NCBI RefSeq assembly: GCF_035621495.1
Contig: NZ_CP141821.1
Coordinates: forward strand, 462,760 to 526,759
Direction of reading: 5' to 3'
From: Thermococcus sp. SY098
GTDB lineage: Archaea > Methanobacteriota_B > Thermococci > Thermococcales > Thermococcaceae
Length of the DNA: 64,000 nucleotides
Part shown: piece after piece, positions 36,698 through 49,419 of the stretch
Numbering within the stretch: the first letter of the stretch is position 1
How the letters are laid out: each line of letters starts with the position of its first letter
Translations under genes and position numbers: made by a program
Notes under the pieces: model-generated
What the model saw: the letters and a program-made list of their open reading frames with translations, nothing else
Told to the model about the DNA's origin: nothing
The model's database searches: none

Positions 36698-36823
36698 TCA
36701 GATTTTAAGCTCTCCAAACTCCCTTTTTAGGAGGCTGAGCTCTTTTTCATCAAAGGCATCCATCTTTATTGGGACCACGACGATCGTGTTGTTCATGAGG
36801 GCATGATCCTCGCATGTCTCGTA
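36698..36823 (-). pseudogene. Gene remnant, C-terminal-like fragment
   Basis: An open minus-strand stretch reading CEDHALMNNTIVVVPIKMD and on to a natural-looking end, ELSLLKREFGELKI, then stop. There is no start with a ribosome site and the frame is closed just upstream. It looks like the last 40 residues of a lost gene. The family is not recognised. Confidence 0.35.
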
Positions 36824-36836
36824 TTATTAATCCACA

Positions 36837-37013
36837 TTACGGGAGTCTTTTCGGTTTCCATTGGTGTTCTTTAAAGAACTCAGCCGAAATTTTAACTGCG
36901 GCATAACCACTGAGAAATTTTTGAGAATGGGTAGATTTTAAATTCCAACTAGGTAAAAACTGGACAAGAGATTTCTTATTGAAAAATCCACACTCTTTAG
37001 GATGGGGATGAAG
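36837..37013 (-). pseudogene. Second gene remnant in the decayed stretch
   Basis: A 58-codon open stretch on the minus strand, ending GYAAVKISAEFFKEHQWKP and then KRLP and stop. The composition is protein-like but there is no start codon or ribosome site. Together with the fragment at 36698-36823 it fills the 400-base gap downstream of endA, which otherwise holds only a hairpin at 37020-37035. The parent gene is not identified. Confidence 0.3.
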
Positions 37014-37019
37014 TTAGCT

Positions 37020-37035
37020 TTGAGAAACTTCTCAA
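37020..37035. terminator. Hairpin TTGAGAA-AC-TTCTCAA
   Basis: Perfect 7-bp arms around 2 bases, followed on the plus strand by a T run. It lies about 60 bases past the stop of the minus-strand secreted-protein gene and may end its transcript. Confidence 0.3.
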
Positions 37036-37093
37036 TTTTTCATTTTCGTTTGTGGATATAACTTTCCTAGATAAAATAATAAAATATAGAGAT

Positions 37094-38035
37094 TTATTTT
37101 CCGCATTCAATAGCTCGAATGTACTCCATAGGCGGAGCTGGCACTTCAATTGTTGTATTGTCAACTTTGAAAACGAGCTTTGGTTTAAAGTATAGTCCAT
37201 AAACGTTCGAGGGTACTTCAATAACTACATTCAAAAGTACAGCGGAGTTTGGAGGAATCTCTTTTAGCATCTTTTTAGTAGTCGTGTCTACCACATTGAA
37301 TCTATTTATTTGGATACTTGGAGGTTTAGGATACTTCTGTAATGTGGATAATGGAAACGAAACGTTTTGTAACACAATTGGAGTATTGTATAAGTTTTCA
37401 AATTGAACTGTATAGTTAAAAATGTCAACACCTTGTTTAAATGAAACATATAAAAAAGAATATCTTTTAAACTTTAGACGAACTTCAGTAGGTAACACTT
37501 TTGAAACCTCAAAATGGAGCCAGACATTTGCTCTGGTACTTCTCAGTATCTTACTTTGGTTCCAAATCTGTAGAGAAAGGGCACTACCTACTACTCCAAC
37601 TTGTTTTCCAAGAGTTCTGAATTTAAGATATAACGATATAGGAACATAGCCCGCTATTCCAGAGGAATTGGACAGTGAAAGAGCTTCTCGAACATTATAA
37701 GTCGATGTAAAATTATCTGCAAGGGAGACAATAATTATACTCCCATTTTTTAAATAATCGGTGCTCAAATACGTTACTAAAGCTAAAGTTTCATTAGGAT
37801 AAACATAACCATAACCCCATATTGAAATAGGACATAGAGCAGTAACATTACCTGTATTATTGATAGAAGATTTTTGTATTTTTGTTGATTTTTGTATTAG
37901 GCTGTTTGTGGAAGTTGAGAAAATATCATTGATTTTGGTTTTTTTGAAATTGGAATTATTTGAATGAAATATTCCTATAGAAATTAACATAATCAACAAA
38001 AAAGTGTCAAAATAATAGAAAAAGATTTCTTCATT
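37094..38035 (-). pseudogene. Secreted unknown protein, frameshifted in its signal peptide
   Basis: The open frame 37094-37999 (301 codons) lacks a sensible start. Just upstream, ATG 38035 opens MKKSFSIILTLF and then stops after the A-run at 37999-38004 (T-run on the coding strand). Adding one base to that run joins the two as MKKSFSIILTLFLLIMLISI, an ideal signal peptide. So this is one gene with a -1 homopolymer shift: a sequencing error, a recent mutation or phase variation. The mature protein (about 290 residues) is beta-rich, with many NxS/T sites and a late FENLYNTPIVLQNVSFPLST segment like an immunoglobulin-type fold. The family is unknown. It follows the next secreted gene by a few bases. 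Confidence 0.6.
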
Positions 38036-38047
38036 TGATGCCCCCCA

Positions 38048-38602
38048 TCACTCTTGGGGATGTGTTTCTGGTCTGCAATGAGGCACTACACCCATTTTAA
38101 TATAAGCATATGCGACGTTAGATGTTGCTATCTCACCAACATTAGTTACAAGATATTCTCTTTGCACTATTTTTTTGATGGGTATTTCGCTGTTTGCCCA
38201 GAACCATATCTCTTCTCCATAACCACAAGATCCAGTACATGTGATTGACTTGCATATCTGTTCTCCAATAGATACTCCTAGCTTTTCTTTTATTACTACT
38301 GCACTAACTTCCAGATCCCCTGAAACTGTTACAGAAATACACTTTGTTATAGTCTCAGACAATGTACATCCTCCACTGGCATCGCAAGTTGCTATGGCCT
38401 CAACCCGCTCAGGAGTATACTCAGTGGCATAATAATAAACTCCATCTATTTTCCATTCTTTGCCGTAAACAGCATATTGGGGCTGTGGAATTGGGTTTAT
38501 CGGCTTTGCCAGTGCGAAACTAATTGCTTCAGTAGCTGTTCCTATAGTCATACTAACAATCAGTAGTCCAAAGAGTATCACCCCAATTCTTTTCCACCAC
38601 AC
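38048..38602 (-). CDS. Secreted cysteine-rich protein of unknown function
   Basis: A 184-residue protein starting at GTG 38602, which has GGAGGTGG five bases upstream; the longer frame to 38644 has no such site. WWKRIGVILFGLLIVSMTIG is a signal peptide or anchor. The mature part has six or more cysteines (CDASGGC, ITKC, QICKSITCTGSC), likely paired outside the cell. I do not recognise the family. It is AT-rich and forms a pair with the frameshifted secreted gene downstream; the two probably act together at the cell surface. The TATA-like AATTATAAGG lies about 50 bases upstream. Confidence 0.65.
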   Translation of the reverse strand: MWWKRIGVILFGLLIVSMTIGTATEAISFALAKPINPIPQPQYAVYGKEWKIDGVYYYATEYTPERVEAIATCDASGGCTLSETITKCISVTVSGDLEVSAVVIKEKLGVSIGEQICKSITCTGSCGYGEEIWFWANSEIPIKKIVQREYLVTNVGEIATSNVAYAYIKMGVVPHCRPETHPQE

Positions 38603-38636
38603 AAGGTCCACCTCCTTAAGGGATCTGCAATACCTA

Positions 38637-38783
38637 CTATGCAACTTTTCCTTATAATTTTTTCCTTTTACACTTAGTAAGGATTCTTTCTTTTTTTTTC
38701 AAGTATAAATTTATTCTAAGCTAGGTTTTCCTTTTAAAATCATTCAAAAGAAATCTGAGTAAATGAGTTGCATAGCGATGCAA
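38637..38783. repeat. Inverted repeat pair and hairpin around the secreted-gene promoter
   Basis: CTATGCAACT (38637-38646) recurs inverted as AGTTGCATAG (38766-38775), 10 bp perfect. The second copy is also one arm of a local hairpin, TTGCAT-AGCG-ATGCAA (38768-38783). The space between holds T-rich DNA and two TATA-like stretches. No gene is seen in 38645-38863. Confidence 0.35.
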
Positions 38784-38863
38784 TCAGGTGATTTACAGAC
38801 TACAATCAGTGATGCTGAGGTAAATAAGAAGGAAAGGGGGGAATATACCAACAATAAAACAAC

Positions 38864-40051
38864 TCACTTCAAAAAGCCAGTCTTCTTTCCAAGGTCTTCA
38901 AAGGCATCAATAACATATTGCAAATCTTCCTTGCTGTGAGCTGCTGAAGGCTCAAGTCTGATACGAGCGGTTCCCAATGGAACCGTTGGATAAACGATTG
39001 CCTGTGCAAAGATGTTATACTCCTCATATAATCTCCTCGAGAACTCCTGAGCCAATTTCTCATCGTAGAGCATGACCGGGGTAATTGGATGCTTGGTGTT
39101 TCCAAGATCATAGCCTAAGTCTCTTAAACCTTTCTGGAGGAAGTGGGTGTTGTCCCAGAGCTTCTTGACAAGTTCATCACTGTGCTGAAGGATCTCAACG
39201 GCAGCTATTGCAGCAGCGACGTCTGGTGGATTTAATGCACTTGAGAACAGGAATGGTCTTCCTCTCTGTTTCAGGTACTCAATAGCCTCCTCAGAACCTG
39301 CAACATAGCCACCGATGACACCAAATGCTTTACTCAGCGTGCCCATTTCAAAGTCAACTCTGTCGTGGAGCTTGTAGTGGTCAACGATACCCCTTCCGTG
39401 GTCTCCTAAAACACCTTCACCGTGAGCATCGTCAACGTAAACCATTGCATCATACTGCTCGGCTAACTCAACGATCTCCGGCAATGGTGCAAGGTCACCA
39501 TCCATGCTGAATACCCCATCGGTAACAATGAGCTTCTTCTTGTAGTTCTTTGTCTCCTCAAGCTTCTTCTTTAAGTCCTCCATATCGAGGTGCTTGTAGA
39601 TAACCTTTGGAGCACCGCTCAAGCGCATGCCATCGATTATGCTCGCATGATTGAGTTCCTCACTGATAAAGACACCGTTGTCCTTCTTAGTTATCAAGGC
39701 ACTTATTGCGCCCAAGTTGGCATTATAGCCGCTCTGGAATAGGATTGCCGCTTCTCTCTTTTTAAACTTCGCAAGCTTTTCTTCAAGTTCAACGTGAAGC
39801 TCCATTGTTCCGGCAATTGTTCTTACTGCTCCAGCACCGACACCATAGTCGAGAATAGCTCTTATTGCTGCCTCCTTAATTTTTGGATGTGCAGCCAAGC
39901 CAAGATAGTTGTTTGAACACATGTTCAAAACCTTCTTTCCATCAACGACTACCCATGGGCCTTGAGCACTTTGAAGAACTCTAATCCTGACGTAGAGACC
40001 TTTTTCTTTAAGCTCGTTTAATTCTTCGGTAATCCAGTCAAGCTTCCCCAT
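38864..40051 (-). CDS. kbl: Glycine C-acetyltransferase / 2-amino-3-ketobutyrate CoA ligase
   Basis: A 395-residue PLP enzyme of the alpha-oxoamine synthase family, which cleaves 2-amino-3-oxobutyrate (from threonine dehydrogenase) with CoA to glycine and acetyl-CoA. Landmarks: [15 protein letters not shown] near the N-terminus, [13 protein letters not shown] (Asp and His of the PLP site, about residues 202-214) and [12 protein letters not shown] with the Schiff-base lysine (about 241). GGTGGTTTCT before ATG 40051 sets the start. A related acyl-CoA:amino acid condensing activity cannot be ruled out from sequence alone. Confidence 0.88.
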   Translation of the reverse strand: MGKLDWITEELNELKEKGLYVRIRVLQSAQGPWVVVDGKKVLNMCSNNYLGLAAHPKIKEAAIRAILDYGVGAGAVRTIAGTMELHVELEEKLAKFKKREAAILFQSGYNANLGAISALITKKDNGVFISEELNHASIIDGMRLSGAPKVIYKHLDMEDLKKKLEETKNYKKKLIVTDGVFSMDGDLAPLPEIVELAEQYDAMVYVDDAHGEGVLGDHGRGIVDHYKLHDRVDFEMGTLSKAFGVIGGYVAGSEEAIEYLKQRGRPFLFSSALNPPDVAAAIAAVEILQHSDELVKKLWDNTHFLQKGLRDLGYDLGNTKHPITPVMLYDEKLAQEFSRRLYEEYNIFAQAIVYPTVPLGTARIRLEPSAAHSKEDLQYVIDAFEDLGKKTGFLK

Positions 40052-40112
40052 AGAAACCACCAAAAGAAATTAAGTTTCATGGGTATAAAAGTTTTGCACC
40101 GCTCAGAAGTTG

Positions 40113-40602
40113 TCACAATGATGAAAATTTCAACCGAAACAGCAGAGCAATCAGCGCAACCAACGCTATTGCAAGGCTTTCATTTGAAAATCCGACATAG
40201 CTTCCCCTTGATCTGGCGGGATACCCAACGAGGATTTCATATTTAACATTTATCTTTGGCAGGCTTTCAAAAACTATAACTCCAGAAACCTTTATCCCAA
40301 GCCCCTTCTTCCTTAGAGGGTAAAGAAACGGTATAACACCTGAGAAAAAATCCAAAAAGAAGTGCATCTCAAGCCCAAAGACAAACAGCCAAAGGTAATG
40401 GTTTTGGATGTAAAACGAAAGCACAAAAAATCGGTATAATAAACAGAAGGGAGTGAAAATAACCCCTGTGCTCCTCAAAAAGGACATCAAAATCAGGGAA
40501 TATAGCACCAAATACAAGAACAGCGACCGAAGCTAAGCTTGGACTTTTGCTGATGGCCAAAAATGCAAGTAAAGGAATTGATGCATGTTTTAGGGGATCC
40601 AT
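40113..40602 (-). pseudogene. DUF457/YdjM-like membrane hydrolase with frameshift
   Basis: Two overlapping minus-strand frames give one protein. The first, from ATG 40602 (GGGAGATAAG before it), reads MDPLKHASIPLLAFLAISK, then FGAIFPDFDVLFEEHRGYFH with metal-binding Asp and His, and stops at 40369. The second continues GLEMHFFLDFFSGVIPFLYP to 40113. The shift lies near 40375-40385 in a TTTGGG stretch; one extra G would restore AVCLWGLEMHFFLDF. Membrane-bound metal-dependent hydrolases of this type have the same His/Asp pattern. It is either a decayed gene or a sequence error. Confidence 0.7.
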
Positions 40603-40671
40603 CTTATCTCCCAAAGTTTTTAATATCTCAAGGCATAATAAACCTTTAGCTCACGATGATGGGTGATAGGT

Positions 40672-41652
40672 ATGAGCGAAGAGGTCAAAGAAGTTAAAAT
40701 TCTGGAAAAACCATGGGTTGAGAAGTACAGACCACAGAGATTAGATGACATTGTTGGACAAGATCATATAGTCAAGAGGCTCAAGCATTACGTTAAAACA
40801 GGCTCGATGCCCCACCTTCTATTCGCTGGCCCTCCTGGTGTTGGAAAAACGACTGCAGCTTTGTGTTTAACCAGAGAGCTCTTTGGAGAACACTGGAGAC
40901 ATAACTTTCTTGAGCTAAACGCTTCTGATGAGCGTGGAATTAACGTTATTAGAGAAAAAGTCAAAGAATTCGCAAGAACAAAACCAATTGGTGGAGCAAG
41001 CTTTAAGATAATCTTCCTTGATGAGGCAGATGCTTTAACACAAGACGCCCAGCAGGCATTGAGAAGAATGATGGAGATGTTCTCGAACAACGTTCGCTTT
41101 ATATTAAGCTGTAATTATTCGTCAAAGATTATTGAGCCGATTCAGTCGAGATGTGCAATATTCAGGTTCAGACCCCTTAAGGATGAAGATATTGCAAAGA
41201 GAATCAGGTTTATAGCGGAGAACGAAGGACTGGAGCTAACTGAAGAAGGGCTCCAAGCACTCTTATATATAGCCGAGGGAGACTTAAGAAGAGCAATTAA
41301 CGTTCTCCAAGCCGCTGCAGCACTTGACACAAAGATTACAGACGAAAATGTGTTCCTTGTTGCAAGCAGGGCAAGACCAGAAGATGTTAGGGAAATGATG
41401 CTCATGGCATTGGAGGGTAATTTCCTCAAAGCGAGGGAGAAGCTCAGAGAAATTCTCCTTAAGCAGGGCTTAAGTGGAGAAGACATTCTTATTCAAATGC
41501 ATAAAGAAGTGTTTAACCTGCCAATAAGCGAGCCCAAGAAAGTTGCTTTAGCCGATAAGATTGGAGAGTACAACTTTAGGCTGGTTGAGGGAGCAAATGA
41601 AATGATTCAGCTTGAGGCTCTGCTTGCCCAGTTTACCCTGCTGGGCAAATGA
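40672..41652 (+). CDS. rfcS: Replication factor C small subunit
   Basis: A 326-residue AAA+ clamp loader subunit that, with RfcL, loads the PCNA ring on primed DNA. Motifs: Walker [11 protein letters not shown] (about residues 51-60), Walker [10 protein letters not shown], sensor 1 [11 protein letters not shown] and SRC (arginine finger, [10 protein letters not shown]). Unlike many Pyrococcus rfcS genes, no intein interrupts Walker A. ATG 40672 follows GGGTGATAGGT. The rfcL start lies 14 bases past its stop. Confidence 0.97.
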   Translation: MSEEVKEVKILEKPWVEKYRPQRLDDIVGQDHIVKRLKHYVKTGSMPHLLFAGPPGVGKTTAALCLTRELFGEHWRHNFLELNASDERGINVIREKVKEFARTKPIGGASFKIIFLDEADALTQDAQQALRRMMEMFSNNVRFILSCNYSSKIIEPIQSRCAIFRFRPLKDEDIAKRIRFIAENEGLELTEEGLQALLYIAEGDLRRAINVLQAAAALDTKITDENVFLVASRARPEDVREMMLMALEGNFLKAREKLREILLKQGLSGEDILIQMHKEVFNLPISEPKKVALADKIGEYNFRLVEGANEMIQLEALLAQFTLLGK

Positions 41653-41665
41653 TCGGGTGAGCACA

Positions 41666-43177
41666 ATGGATATCCCCTGGGTTGAGAAGTACCGTCCAAA
41701 AAGGCTGAGAGAGATAGTCAATCAAAGGCAGGCTCTTGAAAAAGTCGAAGCATGGATTAAGCAGTGGGTTCATGGAACTCCAAAGAAAAAGGCTCTCCTC
41801 CTTGCAGGCCCACCGGGAAGTGGAAAGACTACCACAGTCTATGCCTTGGCTAATGAGTATAAGTTCGAAGTCATCGAGCTCAATGCAAGCGATGAAAGAA
41901 CCTTCGAGAAAATAAGGAGATACCTTGATGCCGCGTATACAATGGACATTTTTGGAAGGAGGAGAAAGCTGATATTTCTTGATGAAGCCGACAACATTGA
42001 GCCAAGCGGCGCTCACGAGATAGCAAAGCTCATAGACAGGGCAAGAAACCCCATAATCATGGCCGCCAATAAGTACTGGGAAGTGCCCGCTGAGATAAGA
42101 AATAAAGCCGAGGTCGTTGAATACAAGAGATTGACTCAGAGAGACATCATGCAGGCACTTTTCAGAATTATTAAGGCAGAGGGCATATTTGTTCCAAAGG
42201 AGATAGTGGCAGAGATAGCAAAAAGGGCAAGCGGAGATTTAAGAGCAGCAATAAATGATCTGCAAACTGTAGTTGCCGGCGGAATAGAGGACGCAAGGGA
42301 AGTGCTTGCTTACAGAGATGTGGAAAAAACAATCTTTCAAGCACTTGGACTGATCTTTGGAAGCGATAACGCAAAGAGGGCTAAAATGGCGACATGGAAC
42401 TTGGATATGACACCCGACGAGCTCCTTCTCTGGGTTGATGAAAACATCCCCTATATCTACTATAAACCGGAAGATATTGCTGAAGCTTACAACGCCATAA
42501 GCAGAGCTGATATCTATTTAGGAAGGGCTAAACGAAGCGGAAACTACGGGCTGTGGAAGTATGCAATAGACATGATGACGGCAGGGGTTGCAGTTTCAGG
42601 AATGAAAAAGAAGGGCTTCCTCAAATTCTATCCTCCAAAGACTCTTAGAATGCTTAAGGATACAAAGGAAGAGAGGGGAATTAGGGATTCAATTATCAAG
42701 AAAATCATGAAGCAGATGCACATGAGCAAGCTTGAAGCTATCGAGACGATGCAGATATTCAAAACAATCTTCGAAAACAACTTAGACGTCGCTGCTCATA
42801 TAGCTGTTTTTTTGGACTTGGGAGACAAAGAGATAGAGTTCTTAGCTGGAGACAAAGAAAAAGCAACGAAAATTAAGGGCAAAACACTCTCAATTCACAG
42901 AAAGCTCAAAAAAGCTGGAATTGAGATAAAAGTTGAGATAGAAGAAGAGGCCTCCAGAGAGATCGAAGAGGAAGAAATTAGAGAAGAACCCGAGGAAGAA
43001 ACTGCAGAAGCAGAGAGTGAAGAAGTTTCTGAGGAAGGGGAAGAAAGCAAAGAAATCGAAAAGGAGATAGAAGAGGCAGACTGGGAGAAAGAAGAAAAAC
43101 CCAAGAAGGAGGAGAAGATCGACAGAGCAAAGAAGAAAGGCAAGCAAGCAACACTGTTTGACTTTCTAAAGAAATGA
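41666..43177 (+). CDS. rfcL: Replication factor C large subunit
   Basis: A 503-residue RfcL. Walker A is [10 protein letters not shown] (about residues 47-56), Walker [11 protein letters not shown] and the [13 protein letters not shown] block follows. The C-terminal 80 residues are a glutamate/lysine-rich linker ending in [10 protein letters not shown], a PIP box that binds PCNA. ATG 41666 with GGTGAGCACA before it sets the start; the frame extends back into rfcS. The gene pair order rfcS-rfcL is standard in Thermococcales. No intein is seen. Confidence 0.97.
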   Translation: MDIPWVEKYRPKRLREIVNQRQALEKVEAWIKQWVHGTPKKKALLLAGPPGSGKTTTVYALANEYKFEVIELNASDERTFEKIRRYLDAAYTMDIFGRRRKLIFLDEADNIEPSGAHEIAKLIDRARNPIIMAANKYWEVPAEIRNKAEVVEYKRLTQRDIMQALFRIIKAEGIFVPKEIVAEIAKRASGDLRAAINDLQTVVAGGIEDAREVLAYRDVEKTIFQALGLIFGSDNAKRAKMATWNLDMTPDELLLWVDENIPYIYYKPEDIAEAYNAISRADIYLGRAKRSGNYGLWKYAIDMMTAGVAVSGMKKKGFLKFYPPKTLRMLKDTKEERGIRDSIIKKIMKQMHMSKLEAIETMQIFKTIFENNLDVAAHIAVFLDLGDKEIEFLAGDKEKATKIKGKTLSIHRKLKKAGIEIKVEIEEEASREIEEEEIREEPEEETAEAESEEVSEEGEESKEIEKEIEEADWEKEEKPKKEEKIDRAKKKGKQATLFDFLKK

Positions 43178-43210
43178 GCTCTCTTTTATTTCTACTTCAC
43201 GGTGGAATTC

Positions 43211-45460
<2,250 letters not shown>

Positions 45461-45518
45461 GCACATCACTCTATGTTATATGGATCAACATGTTATATTA
45501 AAATTTCCTGACCAATGG

Positions 45519-46442
45519 TCATACCCAATATGGCCGTCTTAACATTATTGCTTGCTTAAAGATTTCAATGAGCTCTTCATCTGTGGCCCCATTTCTGATA
45601 GGGGTCAGAATATCAACTAAATCGTCCCTCCTCAAAAGGCATGTCTTTAAGTACCCATCAGAAGTAAGTCTTATTCTTGTGCAATTTGCACAAAATACTG
45701 TGTTGTGCATTGAGCGAACAACTTCAACTTCAGCAATTCCATTTTCAGTCGGAATAAAGTACTTCTTCCTTCTGTGCATTCTCCTTTCCCTTATCTCAAC
45801 AGCTTTTTTTGAGAATTCGTCTTCAAGAGGCTTTAATGGATAAAAGTACCGTTTAAAGAACCAAGATTCAGTCATTTCACGAGGAACTTCAATCTCTATG
45901 AGTTGGAGAACTGCACCAATTTTAGCTGCATAGTTTATCATATCCCATATCTCCTCATGATTTAAGTCCCTCATGACCACCATATTGAGTTTAACCAGCT
46001 TAAACAGTTTGACAGATTTTTCAATACCTTTTAAGACCCAGGGAAGAACATCAAATCCAGTTATTTTTTTGTACTTTTCTCTATCCAAGGTATCAAGACT
46101 TATGTTTACTCTATCTAAGCCCGCCGCTTTAAGCTCTTCAGCAAGCCTGTGCATGACAGTCCCATTGGTTGTCATAGATAGATCAACAACGTATGGCCGT
46201 ATCCGCTTAACAATTTCTACAATGTCACTCCTTATTGTAGGTTCTCCACCAGTTAGTTTTACCTTCTTTATACCCAGATTGGAGGCAACTTTAACTATTC
46301 TTTCAATTTCTTGGGGTGTCATTTGTCTTTTTCCTTTCATTTGACCCTCTCTATGACAGTAGAAACAACTTAAATTGCATTCTTCAGTTACAGATATTCT
46401 GAGGTTTGTCACTGGTCTCCCGAATCTGTCAACTAAAACCAT
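45519..46442 (-). CDS. moaA: GTP 3',8-cyclase MoaA
   Basis: A 307-residue radical SAM enzyme, the first step of molybdopterin (here most likely tungstopterin) synthesis from GTP. The radical SAM cluster is CNLSCFYC (Cys 22, 26, 29). The second, substrate-binding cluster is formed by CANC and a later Cys in YLKTCLLR (about residues 246-263). [10 protein letters not shown] is the GGEP motif. GGTGAAATC precedes the ATG. The C-terminus is short and lacks the usual GG end of bacterial MoaA, as in archaeal members. Confidence 0.95.
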   Translation of the reverse strand: MVLVDRFGRPVTNLRISVTEECNLSCFYCHREGQMKGKRQMTPQEIERIVKVASNLGIKKVKLTGGEPTIRSDIVEIVKRIRPYVVDLSMTTNGTVMHRLAEELKAAGLDRVNISLDTLDREKYKKITGFDVLPWVLKGIEKSVKLFKLVKLNMVVMRDLNHEEIWDMINYAAKIGAVLQLIEIEVPREMTESWFFKRYFYPLKPLEDEFSKKAVEIRERRMHRRKKYFIPTENGIAEVEVVRSMHNTVFCANCTRIRLTSDGYLKTCLLRRDDLVDILTPIRNGATDEELIEIFKQAIMLRRPYWV

Positions 46443-46563
46443 GATTTCACCTTCGTTATTTGATTAATTCATCCACTTAAAAAAAGATTATGGGAAAACA
46501 CTTCTATTTAACAACGAAAAGTAAAAGTATGATATATGAGCATAGATTATTAGGGGGGCAGAT

Positions 46564-47322
46564 GTGGATGTGGAAAAATTAAAAGAGCTAATTTTGAAGG
46601 CAGAAGACATTCATAAGAACTTTGAAAAACTGTTCCTGAAGCTTTATGAGTACGCAAGTCAAAACCATCCTGAAAGAGTTGAGGAAATTATTCTCAAGCT
46701 TCATGAGCTGAGTGAGGAAAAATTTGAGATTGCATCTCAGATTTATAGAAAAACAGCCTCAATAGGAGGAGAAATTGAAAGAGTCGGAAAAGAACTGCAG
46801 AAAAACGAGCATCAAATGAAATTTAGACTTGAGGAAATAATGGGTCTCGTAGGGCATGCAAAAGAGAGTTTTAGCGAAAAGCTCAAAACAAAAGCCGCTC
46901 TTCAGAGATTATTCCAATTTCACAGGATTTATGATTATTCGGTGACTCAATCACTACAACGACTCAGTGCAGAAATTGAGGGACTGATTCTTATAAGCGA
47001 AAAAGAAAAAAAGCCACCAACAAGTATAATTGAGAGACTCAAAAAAATTGAAGAACTTGAAGAAAGATTAACAACCCTAACAAATTTAGTCTTTCATCTT
47101 TACTCTCATCCTTCCTGGGTTTACAAAATTGAAGAATCCTTAAAAGAATGGCATTCCAAAGGATTACTGTGGGTCGAACCAAGAAACGTTGAGCAAAATA
47201 CTGGGATTGATAGAGAACATGCCGCTCAAATTTTAGACGGTTTAACGCTGATCGGAGTTGTGGAAAAAAGAAAAAGAGGTGGTGAAAGTGTCTACAAACT
47301 CAGGGGTTTCGGTGAGGATTAG
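46564..47322 (+). CDS. Coiled-coil protein with C-terminal winged helix
   Basis: A 252-residue protein. The first 190 residues are nearly all helical and heptad-like ([20 protein letters not shown], then [20 protein letters not shown]). The C-terminal 60 residues look like a winged helix, [20 protein letters not shown] followed by [20 protein letters not shown]. It may be a DNA- or RNA-binding adaptor. The start is GTG, with AGGGGGG five bases upstream; the ATG at 46562 is out of frame. The FAU-1 gene begins 35 bases before its end, so the two are coupled. The family is not recognised. Confidence 0.65.
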   Translation: MDVEKLKELILKAEDIHKNFEKLFLKLYEYASQNHPERVEEIILKLHELSEEKFEIASQIYRKTASIGGEIERVGKELQKNEHQMKFRLEEIMGLVGHAKESFSEKLKTKAALQRLFQFHRIYDYSVTQSLQRLSAEIEGLILISEKEKKPPTSIIERLKKIEELEERLTTLTNLVFHLYSHPSWVYKIEESLKEWHSKGLLWVEPRNVEQNTGIDREHAAQILDGLTLIGVVEKRKRGGESVYKLRGFGED

Positions 47323-48703
47323 AGGGATATACAGCACAGCATTGACAAAGCTTCTGTTAGATAAAGGGTTTAAAATCAGCCAGCCCAGTCAGAAGATTGC
47401 AGAAAGATTAAGAATTGAAAAGACATACAGTGAATTTGATGTTGATATTTACGACAGAAAAGACGGTAGGGGCGTTATTTTAGTTGGAACCAAAGTTGAT
47501 GATGTTAAAAATGTTTTTGAGGAGGAATTTATAGACGTATTTTTTAGAAAAATGCCATACCAACTCTATGGCATCTACAAGGGAATAGTGGTCAAAAGGG
47601 ATGAGCAGTATCTATACGTTGACATAGGGAGTGCCATTGGGACTGTGCTTATAGAAGAAATGCCTGATGCTGCAGAAGGCGATGAAGTTTTAGTCCAAGT
47701 TAAAAAGCACAATCTGCTTCCTCATCTCAGTACATTACTGACAATCCCCGGGGATTATGCTGTGCTGATACCCAAACCAATTGGTGCTCAGAGGCATGTA
47801 AAAATCTCAAGAAAGATAAGAGATCCAGAAGAAAGAGAAAGACTCAGAATTCTGGGGTTGAGTGTTGACCTAGGTGAATGGGGAATACTCTGGAGAACCG
47901 CTGCCGCATACAAAGACTGGAATACTCTAAGAGACGAGCTCGTAAATCTGTCAAAAATTGCGGATAAGTTAAAGGATGCTGATAAATACTCTGCACCTAC
48001 AAGAATAATTGAGGGAAGGGACATATATGAAGTGGAGTTCGGAGGAGGCACAAGGAAAAAACTTGACAACATTAGAAATGAGGTTCTGCCAACAATAGAA
48101 GGTCATCACCAGTTTAAGGCATATGATCCAGAGTTTAGCTTTGCCGTTGAAATCGCCGAAGGGATACTCTCCAAAATGCCATCTCAAAGGATTAAGGTCA
48201 GGGAGGGCTTCATGGAGGCATTGATCGATAATAAAGGACCAAAAATAGGATGGCTATTTACCTTAGAACACATAAAGCCAGATGGGCAGAAGGTGAGAAT
48301 AGGGCCAGGAGAGATCTTAGAAGTGTCAATAAATCCCCTGAAGATAAAGATAAAGAGAAGTCTCAAACCAGGAAAAGTGTACGATGGACTGGAGCTACCA
48401 ATTGAATATGGAGACTACGCAATAACTGAAATAGAGGAAGGTAAATGGTGGTACAAACACAGCTACTATGACAAAGACGGCAATCTAAAGGGCGAGTATT
48501 ACAACATAAATACGCCAATTGAAATATATCCCGACAGGGCAAGATACATAGATCTCGAAGTTGATATTGTAAAGTGGCCTGACGGGAAGAAAGAGATAAT
48601 TGACAAGGATGACCTACGCAGGCATTACGAAGAAGGCATAATAAGTGAGAAGCTGTATAAAGCAACACTACGCATAACTCAAGAGGTCTTTGAGAAGATC
48701 TAA
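47288..48703 (+). CDS. fau-1: RNA-binding ribonuclease FAU-1
   Basis: A 471-residue FAU-1 protein, known in Pyrococcus as an AU-rich RNA-binding protein with RNase E/G-like activity on pre-5S rRNA. An S1-like RNA-binding domain (about residues 85-150, [20 protein letters not shown]) is followed by a C-terminal DUF402 domain (about 320-450, with [20 protein letters not shown] and [12 protein letters not shown]). The start is GTG 47288 with GAGGTGG before it, inside the upstream gene. The longer frame to 47258 has no such site. Confidence 0.92.
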   Translation: MSTNSGVSVRIRGIYSTALTKLLLDKGFKISQPSQKIAERLRIEKTYSEFDVDIYDRKDGRGVILVGTKVDDVKNVFEEEFIDVFFRKMPYQLYGIYKGIVVKRDEQYLYVDIGSAIGTVLIEEMPDAAEGDEVLVQVKKHNLLPHLSTLLTIPGDYAVLIPKPIGAQRHVKISRKIRDPEERERLRILGLSVDLGEWGILWRTAAAYKDWNTLRDELVNLSKIADKLKDADKYSAPTRIIEGRDIYEVEFGGGTRKKLDNIRNEVLPTIEGHHQFKAYDPEFSFAVEIAEGILSKMPSQRIKVREGFMEALIDNKGPKIGWLFTLEHIKPDGQKVRIGPGEILEVSINPLKIKIKRSLKPGKVYDGLELPIEYGDYAITEIEEGKWWYKHSYYDKDGNLKGEYYNINTPIEIYPDRARYIDLEVDIVKWPDGKKEIIDKDDLRRHYEEGIISEKLYKATLRITQEVFEKI

Positions 48704-48742
48704 TTTCTCACTTTTCTATTTTGTTGGATTTGCATTCAAAAC

Positions 48743-49408
48743 TCAAACATCCTCAATGCCCTTATCCGTGATTTTAAAGTAAACTATCCCACCTTCAGGT
48801 CTAAAACGATGTCTTTCTAAAACAGCTATTCTTATGCCCGGCTTGCTGAGCTTTTCAAGTCTAAGTATGTCCTTGCATTTGTAGCCCAAAGTATGTTCTG
48901 CAATTGGCTTTAATGAGCCGGAATTTGAATCAAAATAGACCTGATTAATAACTATGGTAGCAATATTGTACTTCCTTGCAAGCCACAAGAGAACTTGAAG
49001 TTGTTTTCCCAGCTCCACATTTAAACTTTGCCGATCTTTTTCTATCCTATAATGAGATGTTACAGAATCAACAACAATAAGGGCAAAGCGGTTATTTACA
49101 ATAGTCTTAAGTTTTGATATGACTCTCTTCTGCTCTCTAAAATTATGAGGTTCAAAAATTATGAACTTTTGAAGGGTCTCTTCGGGATCAATGCCCCTTT
49201 TCTCTGCCATCAGCTTAAGCCTTTCTGGTGAAAAACCTCCTTCCGTATCTATGTATACCACTTTGCCCTTGTTCAGCATGCCGATCTGCATTGCCAGCGT
49301 GGTTTTTCCAGTGGCAAATGCACCATATATCTGAGTTAGCACCCCTCTTTCAATACCTCCTCCCAAAAGCTCATCCAAGCTCTTGCTGCCTGTTGTTAAT
49401 TTCTCCAT
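48743..49408 (-). CDS. radB: DNA repair and recombination protein RadB
   Basis: A 221-residue RadA paralogue: the RecA core without the N-terminal domain. Walker A is GAFATGKTTLA (about residues 29-39) and Walker B LIVVDSVTSHYR (about 109-120). RadB binds DNA tightly, has weak ATPase and likely mediates RadA loading. ATG 49408 (MEKLTTGSKSLDELLGGG) follows GGTGGTTCT. It ends an operon with the UPF0173 hydrolase, whose stop is 12 bases before its start. Confidence 0.95.
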   Translation of the reverse strand: MEKLTTGSKSLDELLGGGIERGVLTQIYGAFATGKTTLAMQIGMLNKGKVVYIDTEGGFSPERLKLMAEKRGIDPEETLQKFIIFEPHNFREQKRVISKLKTIVNNRFALIVVDSVTSHYRIEKDRQSLNVELGKQLQVLLWLARKYNIATIVINQVYFDSNSGSLKPIAEHTLGYKCKDILRLEKLSKPGIRIAVLERHRFRPEGGIVYFKITDKGIEDV

Positions 49409-49419
49409 AGAACCACCGG

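Noticed and set aside
38736-38864. A fifth C/D RNA suggested by ATCAGTGATGCTGAGG
   Set aside because: The C and D motifs overlap, spacing is wrong on both strands, and no guide matches rRNA.
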